From: Rhodocyclaceae bacterium
Lineage (GTDB): Bacteria; Pseudomonadota; Gammaproteobacteria; Burkholderiales; Rhodocyclaceae
Direction of reading: 5' to 3'
NCBI GenBank assembly: GCA_020849155.1
Contig: JADLGU010000348.1
Location: forward strand, 1-8,741
DNA: 8,741 nt
The notes under the pieces are model-generated. The model was not told where the DNA came from. It saw only the letters and a list, made by a program, of their open reading frames with translations, and ran no database searches. Every line of letters starts with the position of its first letter. The stretch's first letter is position 1. The position numbers were made by a program, and so were the translations under genes. Positions 1-5,737 of the stretch are shown in pieces.

Positions 1-568
1 CGGGCTGGTCGGCAAAAAGGTACTGGACGTCGGCTGCGGCGGCGGCATCCTGGCCGAGTCGATGGCCGCGCGCGGCGCCGCCGTGACCGGCATCGACCTG
101 TCCGACAAGGCGCTGGCGGTGGCCCGCCTGCACCTTCTCGAGAGCGGCCAGAAGGCCGACTACCGCAAGATCGCCGCCGAGGAACTGGCCGCCGACATGC
201 CCGCGTCGTTCGATGTCGTCACCTGCCTCGAGATGCTGGAACACGTCCCCGATCCGGCCAGCACGGTGCGCGCCTGCGCCCGGCTGGTCAGGCCGGGCGG
301 GACGGTAGTCTTCTCCACCCTCAACCGCAATCCGAAGTCCTATCTGTTTGCCGTGATCGGCGCCGAATACGTCCTCAAGCTGCTGCCGCGCGGCACCCAC
401 GACTACGCCAGGTTCATCCGCCCCGCCGAACTGGTCCGCCACTGCCGCGACGCCGGCCTGACGGTCGAGGAGATCATCGGCATGACCTACAACCCGCTGA
501 GCAAGACCTACGCCCTCGGCCGGAACACCGACGTGAACTACCTCATCCGCACCCGGCGCGATGATTGA
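1..568 (+). CDS. ubiG: Ubiquinone biosynthesis O-methyltransferase UbiG (5' truncated by window edge)
   Basis: This is the C-terminal 188 residues of an S-adenosylmethionine-dependent methyltransferase; reading begins at base 2 and the start codon lies outside the window. The SAM-binding motif I is visible as VLDVGCGGGILAE, followed by an acidic residue in GIDLS and the post-motif segment EMLEHVPDP, then VRPGG and FSTLNRNPKS. These are characteristic of UbiG, which performs both O-methylations of the ubiquinone ring at the membrane surface. The family is about 230-240 residues long, so roughly 45-55 residues are missing. The stop codon (566-568) lies inside the start of the next gene, an 8-base overlap that suggests translational coupling with the phosphatase. 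The call as UbiG rather than another class I methyltransferase is firm because of the C-terminal GMTYNPLSKTYALG-type segment and the LPRGTHDY region. Confidence 0.95.
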   Translation, partial: GLVGKKVLDVGCGGGILAESMAARGAAVTGIDLSDKALAVARLHLLESGQKADYRKIAAEELAADMPASFDVVTCLEMLEHVPDPASTVRACARLVRPGGTVVFSTLNRNPKSYLFAVIGAEYVLKLLPRGTHDYARFIRPAELVRHCRDAGLTVEEIIGMTYNPLSKTYALGRNTDVNYLIRTRRDD

Positions 569-1211
569 AGCGGTCTTCTTCGACCTGGACGGCACCCTGG
601 CGGATACCGCCGCCGACCTGGGCGGCGCCCTCGACCGGCTGCGGGCCGAACAGGGCCTGCCGCCCCTGCCTGCCGAACGGGTCCGCCCCCATGTCTCCAA
701 GGGCGTGCGCGGCCTGCTGCACGTCGGTTTCGGCATCGAGTCCGACCATCCCGACTATGCGCAGCTGCAACAGCGTTTTCTCAGCCACTACGAATCCGCC
801 CTGTGCCAGGACACGGCCTTGTTCGACGGCATGGCCGCCGCGCTCGACGCACTCGACGCCGCCGGCATCAAATGGGGCATCGTCACCAACAAGACCAGCC
901 GCTACACCCTGCCGGTCGTCGGCGCCTTGGGGCTGGCGGATCGCGCCGCCTGCATCGTCAGCGGCGACTCGTCGCCGCGGCCGAAGCCCGCCCCCGACCC
1001 CCTCCTGCTGGCCAGCGCCCTGGCCGGCACGGATGCGAAGCAATGCCTGTACGTCGGCGACGACCTGCGCGACATCCAGTCTGCCCGCGCCGCCGGCATG
1101 GGTGCCATCGCCGCGGCCTGGGGCTACCTGGGCGACGAAAGGCCGCTTGAAGAATGGGGCGCCGACACCATCATCCAGTCACCGGCGGACATCGCCGGGC
1201 TGCTCGGATAG
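561..1211 (+). CDS. gph: Phosphoglycolate phosphatase (HAD family)
   Basis: A 216-residue HAD-superfamily phosphatase of the Gph type, which hydrolyses 2-phosphoglycolate to glycolate and phosphate in the cytoplasm. All four HAD motifs are present: motif I DLDGTLADT with nucleophile Asp8 and general acid Asp10; motif II VTNKT with Thr109; motif III Lys142 in PKPAP; motif IV GDDLRD with Asp167/Asp168 and Asp171. The segment between residues about 15 and 80 is the helical C1 cap that sets substrate choice. Length fits the family (about 220-230). The ATG at 561 is chosen because the protein then begins right before the beta-strand VFFDLD, as in relatives. It overlaps ubiG by 8 bases and probably shares its transcript. 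In many betaproteobacteria ubiG and gph are neighbours (general knowledge). The exact substrate cannot be proven from sequence; related HAD enzymes act on other small phosphates. Confidence 0.9.
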   Translation: MIEAVFFDLDGTLADTAADLGGALDRLRAEQGLPPLPAERVRPHVSKGVRGLLHVGFGIESDHPDYAQLQQRFLSHYESALCQDTALFDGMAAALDALDAAGIKWGIVTNKTSRYTLPVVGALGLADRAACIVSGDSSPRPKPAPDPLLLASALAGTDAKQCLYVGDDLRDIQSARAAGMGAIAAAWGYLGDERPLEEWGADTIIQSPADIAGLLG

Positions 1212-1215
1212 GCCG

Positions 1216-1224
1216 TGCTAGAAT
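1216..1224 (+). promoter_or_regulatory. Extended -10 promoter for ssrA
   Basis: TG-C-TAGAAT matches the extended -10 pattern TGnTATAAT with one mismatch. It lies 28 bases before the predicted mature tmRNA 5' end, so transcription would begin near 1231 and leave a leader of about 20 bases for RNase P to remove. No good -35 hexamer stands 16-18 bases upstream, as expected for extended -10 promoters. The element overlaps the region directly behind the gph stop codon. Confidence 0.5.
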
Positions 1225-1251
1225 GCCTCAGCAACGCATCACAGCGAATCC

Positions 1252-1612
1252 GGGGGCGACCTGGCTTCGACGTGGGTCGCGAAGCAGTGTAGTGCATGCC
1301 GAGGACCAGTCACCTCGCAAATCCATCTGGAAATCTACAAACGCCAACGACGAGCGTTTCGCTCTAGCCGCTTAATACCGGCTAGCTCTGCACCGGTTTG
1401 CTGACGGGCCGGGTCGCGCAAGCGGCAGCAGAGTCATTCACACCAGCTAAGGATCGGCCCCGCCGCGTGGCCGACCACGAAAATCCAGCGGATCGCTCTG
1501 CATCAGCCCGCCGGTTGGCGGATGCCGGGCTAAATCAAACAGCCAGGCTAAGCATGTAGTACTGCCTGTAGAGGGCTTGCGGACGCGGGTTCGATTCCCG
1601 CCGCCTCCACCA
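1252..1612 (+). ncRNA. ssrA: Transfer-messenger RNA (tmRNA), one-piece
   Basis: The RNA that, with SmpB, frees ribosomes stalled on broken mRNAs and tags the unfinished protein for proteolysis. The 5' end GGGGGCG (1252-1258) pairs with CGCCTCC (1602-1608), including one G-U pair, to form the alanine-tRNA-like acceptor stem, followed by A and an encoded CCA (1610-1612). A T-arm with GGTTCGATTCC lies at 1588-1598, and GCATGTAGTACTG precedes it as in other tmRNAs. Pseudoknot 1 is visible: CGAGG (1300-1304) with CCTCG (1313-1317), and CCAG (1306-1309) with CTGG (1327-1330). A short open frame at 1343-1375 encodes the tag. At 361 bases it is the normal size. The order is unpermuted, with the coding part before the acceptor 3' half, so this is the one-piece form and not the split form known from some betaproteobacteria. 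Confidence 0.97.
1343..1375 (+). other. tmRNA-encoded proteolysis tag reading frame
   Basis: The resume codon is GCC at 1343-1345 and the frame runs to TAA at 1373-1375, giving ANDERFALAA. The charged tmRNA itself donates the first alanine, so the full tag added would be A-ANDERFALAA. The terminal LAA is the recognition end for ClpXP-type proteases and ANDE is the SspB-binding-type start (known from the family). The sequence before the resume codon, CTACAAAC, corresponds to the region that positions the resume codon. Confidence 0.93.
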
Positions 1613-1620
1613 GAACACAG

Positions 1621-1646
1621 CGCCACCCCTATGCGGGTGGCGTTTT
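1621..1646 (+). terminator. Rho-independent terminator of ssrA
   Basis: A perfect 8-base stem, CGCCACCC (1621-1628) with GGGTGGCG (1635-1642), a 6-base loop, and a T run at 1643-1646. It starts 8 bases after the tmRNA CCA end. Flanking CACAGC (1616-1621) and GCTGTG (1647-1652) could extend the inverted repeat around the T run. Confidence 0.85.
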
Positions 1647-1686
1647 GCTGTGCGCCGGGTTAATCTTCGCACTGGATATCATTGGC

Positions 1687-1693
1687 AAGGAGG
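1687..1693 (+). promoter_or_regulatory. Strong ribosome binding site of the exported coiled-coil gene
   Basis: AAGGAGG stands 5 bases before the ATG at 1699. It decides the start: the frame is open further upstream with a TTG at 1645 inside the ssrA terminator, but only the 1699 start has this site and gives a clean signal peptide. Confidence 0.8.
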
Positions 1694-1698
1694 CACTC

Positions 1699-2298
1699 AT
1701 GCGTCAATTCCCCACCCTGGCCCTGCTCCTGGCCGTCTCGCTGGCATTCCTTTCTGGCGAAAGCGAGGCCAAACGTGTCGGCAGCAAGTCTTCAAGCTCA
1801 ACTTCCAGCGCCAAGAAGACCGGCAAGGACGCCGAAGAGGAGGCCAAGAAAACCTCTTCGGTTCCGAATGTGAGCATCAGCAGCCGCTCATCGGGTTCAG
1901 CTGCGCAGCCAAGCGGCAGCGCGGGAACAACCGCCGCCGTGGCCGCCGGCGTTGCCGTCGGCGCGGTTGCCGGCAGCGCATTGGCTGCTCCCTCGTCGGG
2001 CAGTGACAAGGCCAGGGCCGAGAAACAGGCGGAGGACGAGCGCATGGCCAAGATCGCCAAGCTCGAGCGGCAGACGGAACAGGAACGTCGCAAGGCCGAG
2101 GACGAGCGCCTGGCCAAGGAGGCCGAGGCGGAGAGGCTCCGCCAGGAAAAAGCCGAGAAGGCCGAGGCCGAACGCATCGCCCGCCTGGAACGCGAGAAGG
2201 AAGCCGAGCGGCAGCGCATCGAGCGCGAGCGCTTGTGCGTGATCAAGCCGGTGATGACCGACGCCCAGATCGCCCAATGCAAGGAAGTCTGGCGCTGA
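1699..2298 (+). CDS. Small exported protein with long charged coiled coil, function unknown
   Basis: A 199-residue protein that I do not recognise as a named family. Residues 1-24 look like a Sec signal peptide: a short basic start, the hydrophobic run LALLLAVSLAFL, and an SEA end before Lys25, so it is probably periplasmic. Residues about 29-75 are rich in Ser, Lys and Gly and likely disordered. Residues 77-98 are an Ala/Gly/Val segment that could be a weak membrane or glycine-zipper-like stretch. Residues about 103-179 are a Glu/Lys/Arg/Ala-rich helix, almost certainly coiled coil. The tail holds two cysteines, Cys180 and Cys194, which could form a disulfide in the periplasm. It stands alone between two terminators. 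The low-complexity helix will give misleading database hits to TolA-like or other coiled-coil proteins; no TolA C-terminal domain is present. Confidence 0.75.
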   Translation: MRQFPTLALLLAVSLAFLSGESEAKRVGSKSSSSTSSAKKTGKDAEEEAKKTSSVPNVSISSRSSGSAAQPSGSAGTTAAVAAGVAVGAVAGSALAAPSSGSDKARAEKQAEDERMAKIAKLERQTEQERRKAEDERLAKEAEAERLRQEKAEKAEAERIARLEREKEAERQRIERERLCVIKPVMTDAQIAQCKEVWR

Positions 2299-2312
2299 GG
2301 CGCGCCGATACG

Positions 2313-2346
2313 AAAAAAAATGCCACCCGCGGGTGGCATTTTTTTT
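2313..2346. terminator. Bidirectional terminator between convergent genes
   Basis: A perfect inverted repeat: eight A (2313-2320), the stem TGCCACCC meeting GGGTGGCA through a central CGCG, and eight T (2339-2346). It reads as a rho-independent terminator on both strands and sits between the stop of the coiled-coil gene (2298) and the stop of efp (2361), so it serves both. Confidence 0.92.
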
Positions 2347-2360
2347 GATCCTGGGGCGAA

Positions 2361-2921
2361 TCAGCCCTTGACGCGGTTGCGGTACTCGCCGGTGCGGGTG
2401 TCGATCTCGATCTTGTCGCCGGTTTCGCAAAACAGCGGCACGGCGACCTCGAAGCCGGTGGCGATCCTGGCCGGCTTGAGCACCTTGCCCGAGGTGTCGC
2501 CGCGCACCGCCGGCTCGGTATAGGTGATCTCGCGCACCACGCTGGTGGGCAATTCGACAGAGATGGCCTTGCCGTTGTAGAACACCACCTCGCAGGGCAT
2601 GCCGTCCTCGAGGTAGTTGAGGCCGTCGCCCAGGTTTTCCTTCTCCACCTCGTACTGGTTGTATTCGGCGTCCATGAAGACGTACATGGGGTCGGCGAAG
2701 TAGGAATAGGTCACTTCCTTGCGCTCGAGGGTGACCACCTCGAACTTGTCGTCGGCCTTGTAGACGTTCTCGCTCGGCGCATCGGTGAGGAGGTTCTTGA
2801 ACTTCATCTTGACCACGGCGGCGTTGCGGCCGGACTTGTTGTACTCGGCCCTTTGCACGACCATCGGGTCCTTGCCGATCATGATGACGTTGCCTACACG
2901 GAGTTCCTGTGCCAGTTTCAT
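2361..2921 (-). CDS. efp: Elongation factor P (rhamnosylation type, Arg32)
   Basis: A 186-residue EF-P, the usual full length. EF-P binds between the P and E sites of the ribosome and speeds peptide bond formation in proline stretches. The N-terminal KOW-like domain carries the modified loop at residues 29-35, KSGRNAA, whose tip is Arg32 instead of the lysine found in the beta-lysylated type. The two OB domains follow, ending with the conserved GDKIEIDTRTGEYRNRV segment. Arg32 together with the earP gene directly upstream indicates activation by rhamnosylation (known for Pseudomonas and Neisseria). The start has a Shine-Dalgarno AGGA 7 bases upstream. It is 47 bases downstream of earP on the same strand and ends at the bidirectional terminator. 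A perfect TATAAT overlapping the end of earP may give it an extra promoter. It is EF-P and not the paralogue YeiP, given the loop sequence and the EarP neighbour. Confidence 0.97.
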   Translation of the reverse strand: MKLAQELRVGNVIMIGKDPMVVQRAEYNKSGRNAAVVKMKFKNLLTDAPSENVYKADDKFEVVTLERKEVTYSYFADPMYVFMDAEYNQYEVEKENLGDGLNYLEDGMPCEVVFYNGKAISVELPTSVVREITYTEPAVRGDTSGKVLKPARIATGFEVAVPLFCETGDKIEIDTRTGEYRNRVKG

Positions 2922-2967
2922 GCTGAAATCCTGCCTTTGGGGTTAAGCGAGCAAAAATAAACGGGAA

Positions 2968-2973
2968 ATTATA
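2968..2973 (-). promoter_or_regulatory. Candidate internal promoter -10 for efp
   Basis: A perfect TATAAT on the minus strand overlaps the stop codon of earP. Transcription from it would start near 2961 and give a 5' leader of about 40 bases for efp. A 10-base palindrome GCCGATCGGC (2974-2983) lies directly upstream. No convincing -35 hexamer was found at 16-19 bases, so the call rests on the -10 alone and on the expectation that EF-P needs more product than its modifying enzyme. Confidence 0.35.
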
Positions 2974-4123
2974 GCCGATCGGCGCAGAAAAGCACCAGCT
3001 TGCCGGCCAGATCGCCCTGCGCCGCAAGTCTTCCGGCCCAGTTTTCGGCATGTTCTTCGATCGCCGTCCAATGGGCCCGGAAGCCGGGCCAGGCCTGGGC
3101 CACCCCTTCGCCGCGGCTCCAGGCTCGCCACATCGCAGCGAGGGACGCGGCGGCCGGGACATCCAGTCCGGCGCAGTAGCGATCGAGGAAAGCTTCCAGT
3201 TTTCGCAGGTGGACACCTTCTGCCTGCGGGTAAGGCTGCCACAGCATCGGCCGGGCCGCCCACATCCCTCGGACGAAGGAATCCTCGCCGCGCACGAAAT
3301 TGCCGTCGCAGGCCCACAGCAGCCGGTCGTACGCCGCCTGCTCGAGAAATGGCATGATCCGTACGAGAAGATTGCCCCGGCGCAGCGCGTCACCGGCAGA
3401 GACGATCGACCCGCCGAAAAAATCCGCCACCGCCCCCCCGGCGATGCCCTCCGGCACCAGACAGGTGATCGCCTCCGCCCCGTCGCGCCAGCAGGCAAAC
3501 AGTTCGGCCGCCGGGCTGGCCGGGTAGCAGAACAGGGAAAGGCGAATTTCGTCCTCCTCGGACGGCGGCAGGTCAAGCGCCTGCCAGAACGCTGCCTGAG
3601 CCGCGCCATCGGCGCGAAAGGCCCGGCGCCGGTCCAGCAGGCCGCGTTCCAGCAGCAGGCCGCCGGTATCTTCGGTAAAGCCGGGAAAGAAAAAATGCTT
3701 GGTCAGCGGCCAGCGCGGACTGGGCGAGGCCAGGCCATGGCATTCGCCGACCCAGGCCTCGGCGCTAAGATATTCCAGGTTGATCCAATGCGGCCGGACC
3801 TTCCGCTCCGCCATGGCACGAACATAAATTTCCGGCAATTCGCAGGCAAAAGCCTCGATCACCACCCCGGCCGGCTCGACTTCCGGGAAGGGCGCAGGCC
3901 AAAGCCGCACTTCTACTCCCCGGCTGAATTGGATGGCGCGACCGGCATCGATGTCCGGACAAAGACGACGAAATGCTGCCAGGTTGTCCACCCAGAGGCG
4001 TACTGCCAGGCCATGTTCTTCCGCCAGCTGGCGCGACAGGCGCCAGCAGACACCCACATCGCCGAAATTGTCGACTACCCGGCAGAAAATATCCCAGCTT
4101 GGCCGACTATCGTTATATCCCAT
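2969..4123 (-). CDS. earP: EF-P arginine rhamnosyltransferase EarP
   Basis: A 384-residue protein of the EarP family (formerly DUF2331), an inverting GT-B-fold glycosyltransferase that transfers rhamnose from TDP-rhamnose to Arg32 of EF-P in the cytoplasm. The N-terminal signature WDIFCRVVDNFGDVG holds the two aspartates Asp18 and Asp22, which correspond to catalytic Asp13 and Asp17 in the studied Pseudomonas enzyme. The C-terminal nucleotide-sugar motif FVRGEDSFVRG lies at residues 276-286, with Glu280 and Asp281, followed by WQPYPQAEGVHLRKLEAFLD. Length fits the family (about 370-390). The start is the only Met before the signature; no Shine-Dalgarno sequence is evident in front of it. It is followed 47 bases later by its substrate gene efp, the typical order. 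This protein-arginine rhamnosylation needs TDP-rhamnose made elsewhere in the genome. Confidence 0.96.
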   Translation of the reverse strand: MGYNDSRPSWDIFCRVVDNFGDVGVCWRLSRQLAEEHGLAVRLWVDNLAAFRRLCPDIDAGRAIQFSRGVEVRLWPAPFPEVEPAGVVIEAFACELPEIYVRAMAERKVRPHWINLEYLSAEAWVGECHGLASPSPRWPLTKHFFFPGFTEDTGGLLLERGLLDRRRAFRADGAAQAAFWQALDLPPSEEDEIRLSLFCYPASPAAELFACWRDGAEAITCLVPEGIAGGAVADFFGGSIVSAGDALRRGNLLVRIMPFLEQAAYDRLLWACDGNFVRGEDSFVRGMWAARPMLWQPYPQAEGVHLRKLEAFLDRYCAGLDVPAAASLAAMWRAWSRGEGVAQAWPGFRAHWTAIEEHAENWAGRLAAQGDLAGKLVLFCADRL

Positions 4124-4237
4124 TGATTTTTAGTAATTTTCAAGTTATCAGGCAATCGACTTCTGCTTCTGGGCTCAAGCCATCGGCAGTCGTGCCGTAA
4201 TTATAACTACCGGTATTTACATAACTATTTTGCATCG
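4124..4237. promoter_or_regulatory. Divergent AT-rich promoter region between earP and the HDOD gene
   Basis: A 114-base spacer, much richer in A/T than the genes around it. On the minus strand a perfect TATAAT at 4200-4205 faces earP and would give a leader of about 70 bases. On the plus strand TATAAC at 4202-4207 faces the HDOD gene, so the two -10 elements overlap. Neither has a clear -35. Both sit inside the near-perfect dyad GTAATTATAACTAC (4197-4210, one mismatched pair). The heptamer ATAACTA occurs twice, at 4203-4209 and 4221-4227. Neither flanking start codon has an evident Shine-Dalgarno sequence. Confidence 0.4.
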
Positions 4238-5092
4238 ATGCTGCAACGTCCGTTGCCCAATCTCGACGCCTGGGTGAAATACCTCGGCCAGGCCAACATC
4301 CCCGTGCTGAAACGCACCGCCAGGGAATTGGCCCGTTTGCGAGAGAACGAGGAGAACGTCACCGGCCGGCAGGTGGCCGCCGTCATCCTGCAGGATCCGC
4401 TGATGACGGTCCGGGTGCTGGCCTACATCGAAGCCAATCGGCGGATGAGCCAGAATGCCGACATCACCACCATCGACCGGGCGGTGATGATGATCGGCAT
4501 CACGCCCTTCTTCGCCAAATTCGAGGACCTGCCCCTGGTCGAGGACAAGCTGAGAGCGCAGCCGCAGGGACTGATCGGTCTGTTGCGGGTGATCACCCGC
4601 GCCCGCCAGGCCGCGCTGTTCGCCCGCGACTGGGCCGTGTTGCGCCACGATCTCGATATCGACGAGGTGGTCGTCGCCTCCCTGCTGCACGATTGCGCGG
4701 AGACCCTGCTCTGGTGTTTTGCTCCCGCCCTGATGCTGGGTATCCGCGAGCGACAACTGGCCGAACCCACCCTGCGCAGCGCCGCCGCCCAGCAGTCGGT
4801 GCTCGGCATCAGCCTGCTCGATCTGCAACTGGCTCTGACCAAGGCCTGGCGGCTGCCCGAATTGCTGCTGAAGTTGATGGACGACCACCAGGCCGAGCAT
4901 CCGCGCGTGCGCAACGTGGTGTTGGCCGTGAACCTAGCCCGCCATTCGGCCAATGGGTGGAACGACCCGGCCATACCGGACGACCTCGCCGAGATCGGCA
5001 AGCTGCTCGGCCTTTCGGTGACTGCACTCATGGAGCGGCTGCGCCGCCAGGTCGACATCCCGCCTGCCGAAGAGACACCCCCGGCGGCCTGA
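4238..5092 (+). CDS. HDOD-domain signalling protein
   Basis: A 284-residue protein that is almost entirely one HDOD domain, a helical relative of HD phosphohydrolases found in bacterial signalling and often without known enzyme activity. The N-terminal half shows the family pattern IPVLKRTARELARL...VAAVILQDPLMTVRVLAYIEA...TTIDRAVMMIG (residues about 21-87). The second half has LLHDCAETLLW with the His151-Asp152 pair, then DDHQ at 215-218 and the NVVLAVNLARH helix. The pair is kept, but the full metal-binding set of an HD-GYP phosphodiesterase is not, so a role as adaptor or sensor output is more likely than c-di-GMP hydrolysis (inference). There is no membrane segment or receiver domain. The ATG at 4238 is the first in frame and gives the expected N-terminus, but it lacks a visible Shine-Dalgarno sequence. 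lemA follows after 60 bases. The biological target is unknown. Confidence 0.85.
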   Translation: MLQRPLPNLDAWVKYLGQANIPVLKRTARELARLRENEENVTGRQVAAVILQDPLMTVRVLAYIEANRRMSQNADITTIDRAVMMIGITPFFAKFEDLPLVEDKLRAQPQGLIGLLRVITRARQAALFARDWAVLRHDLDIDEVVVASLLHDCAETLLWCFAPALMLGIRERQLAEPTLRSAAAQQSVLGISLLDLQLALTKAWRLPELLLKLMDDHQAEHPRVRNVVLAVNLARHSANGWNDPAIPDDLAEIGKLLGLSVTALMERLRRQVDIPPAEETPPAA

Positions 5093-5106
5093 AGCTGCGG
5101 GCCGCC
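5083..5106 (+). other. GC-rich hairpin across the HDOD stop codon
   Basis: GGCGGCC (5083-5089) pairs perfectly with GGCCGCC (5100-5106) around a 10-base loop that contains the stop codon TGA (5090-5092). There is no T run behind it, so it is not a standard terminator; it could slow read-through into lemA or protect the mRNA end. A TAGAAT hexamer at 5116-5121 is a possible lemA -10 without a clear -35. Confidence 0.3.
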
Positions 5107-5141
5107 GCAGTCGTTTAGAATAAGCGCTCGACATCCGAACC

Positions 5142-5150
5142 GGGGAGGAA
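5142..5150 (+). promoter_or_regulatory. Ribosome binding site of lemA
   Basis: GGGGAGGAA ends 2 bases before the ATG at 5153, with the GGAGG core 4 bases away. It supports 5153 as the lemA start and contrasts with the weak or missing sites of the genes on both sides. Confidence 0.75.
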
Positions 5151-5152
5151 TC

Positions 5153-5725
5153 ATGGGCATCGTATCGCTGGTGGTACTGGGCATCGTCGTCGTCGCCGCG
5201 GTGTACGGCGTGATGATCTACAACGGCCTGGTGCAGGTGAAGCACGCGGTGGCCAAGGCCTGGGCCAACATCGACGTGCTGCTCAAGCAGCGCCACGACG
5301 AGCTGCCCAAGCTGGTCGAAACCTGCAAGCAGTACAAGCAGTTCGAGCAGGAGACCCTGCAGCGCGTGATCGAGGCCCGCTCCCGCGTGCAGACGGCGCG
5401 CGAAGCGCAGAACATCCCGGCGCTGGGCCAGGCCGAGGGCGCCCTGCGCCTGGGGCTGGGCCAGATCTTCGCCGTCGCCGAGGCCTACCCCGAGCTGAAG
5501 ACCAACGAGAGCTTCATGCAGTTGCAGGGCCGCATCACCGCCCTGGAGAACGGCATCGCCGACCGCCGTGAGCTGTACAACGAGGCGGTGAACATCAACA
5601 ACGTGCGCATCGAGCAGTTCCCCGACTCGATCATCGCCGGCATGTTCCGCTTCGGCGAGAAACCGCTGCTCGAGTTCGCCAGCGCGGAGAAGGCCGACGT
5701 CGACATGAAGGCGCTGTTCAGCTAA
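5153..5725 (+). CDS. lemA: LemA family membrane protein
   Basis: A 190-residue protein of the LemA family (about 185-200 residues). Residues 2-22 form an N-terminal membrane helix, GIVSLVVLGIVVVAAVYGVM, followed by the family signature YNGLVQVKHAVAKAWANIDVLLKQRHDELPKLVETCKQY written here across residues 23-61. The rest is a long antiparallel helical bundle, including the late motif YNEAVNINN and a short FRFGEKP...F tail. By topology it is anchored in the inner membrane with the helical part on one side. The molecular role of LemA is not settled; homologues are linked to envelope stress and to membrane-associated modules with TPM or GIDE proteins. A strong ribosome binding site supports the start. 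A GIDE-domain gene follows after 12 bases and is very likely its functional partner. Confidence 0.95.
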   Translation: MGIVSLVVLGIVVVAAVYGVMIYNGLVQVKHAVAKAWANIDVLLKQRHDELPKLVETCKQYKQFEQETLQRVIEARSRVQTAREAQNIPALGQAEGALRLGLGQIFAVAEAYPELKTNESFMQLQGRITALENGIADRRELYNEAVNINNVRIEQFPDSIIAGMFRFGEKPLLEFASAEKADVDMKALFS

Positions 5726-5737
5726 GTCCCGCCTGCA

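Noticed and set aside
1580..1612. ssrA 3' end as an integration site
   Set aside because: This is a common attachment site for islands, but the terminator follows after 8 bases, no integrase is nearby, and no second copy of the 3' end was seen in the window.
1645..1698. Earlier TTG start for the coiled-coil gene
   Set aside because: It lies inside the ssrA terminator, has no ribosome binding site, and would put 18 residues before the signal peptide.
1897..3609. Long minus-strand open frame of 570 codons
   Set aside because: It runs through the terminator, across efp and into earP in another frame. Its composition is Arg/Pro-rich as expected from out-of-frame GC-rich DNA, and the recognised genes explain the region.
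3050..4126. Plus-strand open frame of 358 codons opposite earP
   Set aside because: EarP on the other strand has clear catalytic motifs; the opposite frame shows no recognisable domain.
4238..5092. HD-GYP cyclic-di-GMP phosphodiesterase
   Set aside because: Only the His151-Asp152 pair is evident; there is no GYP motif, and the overall pattern is HDOD.
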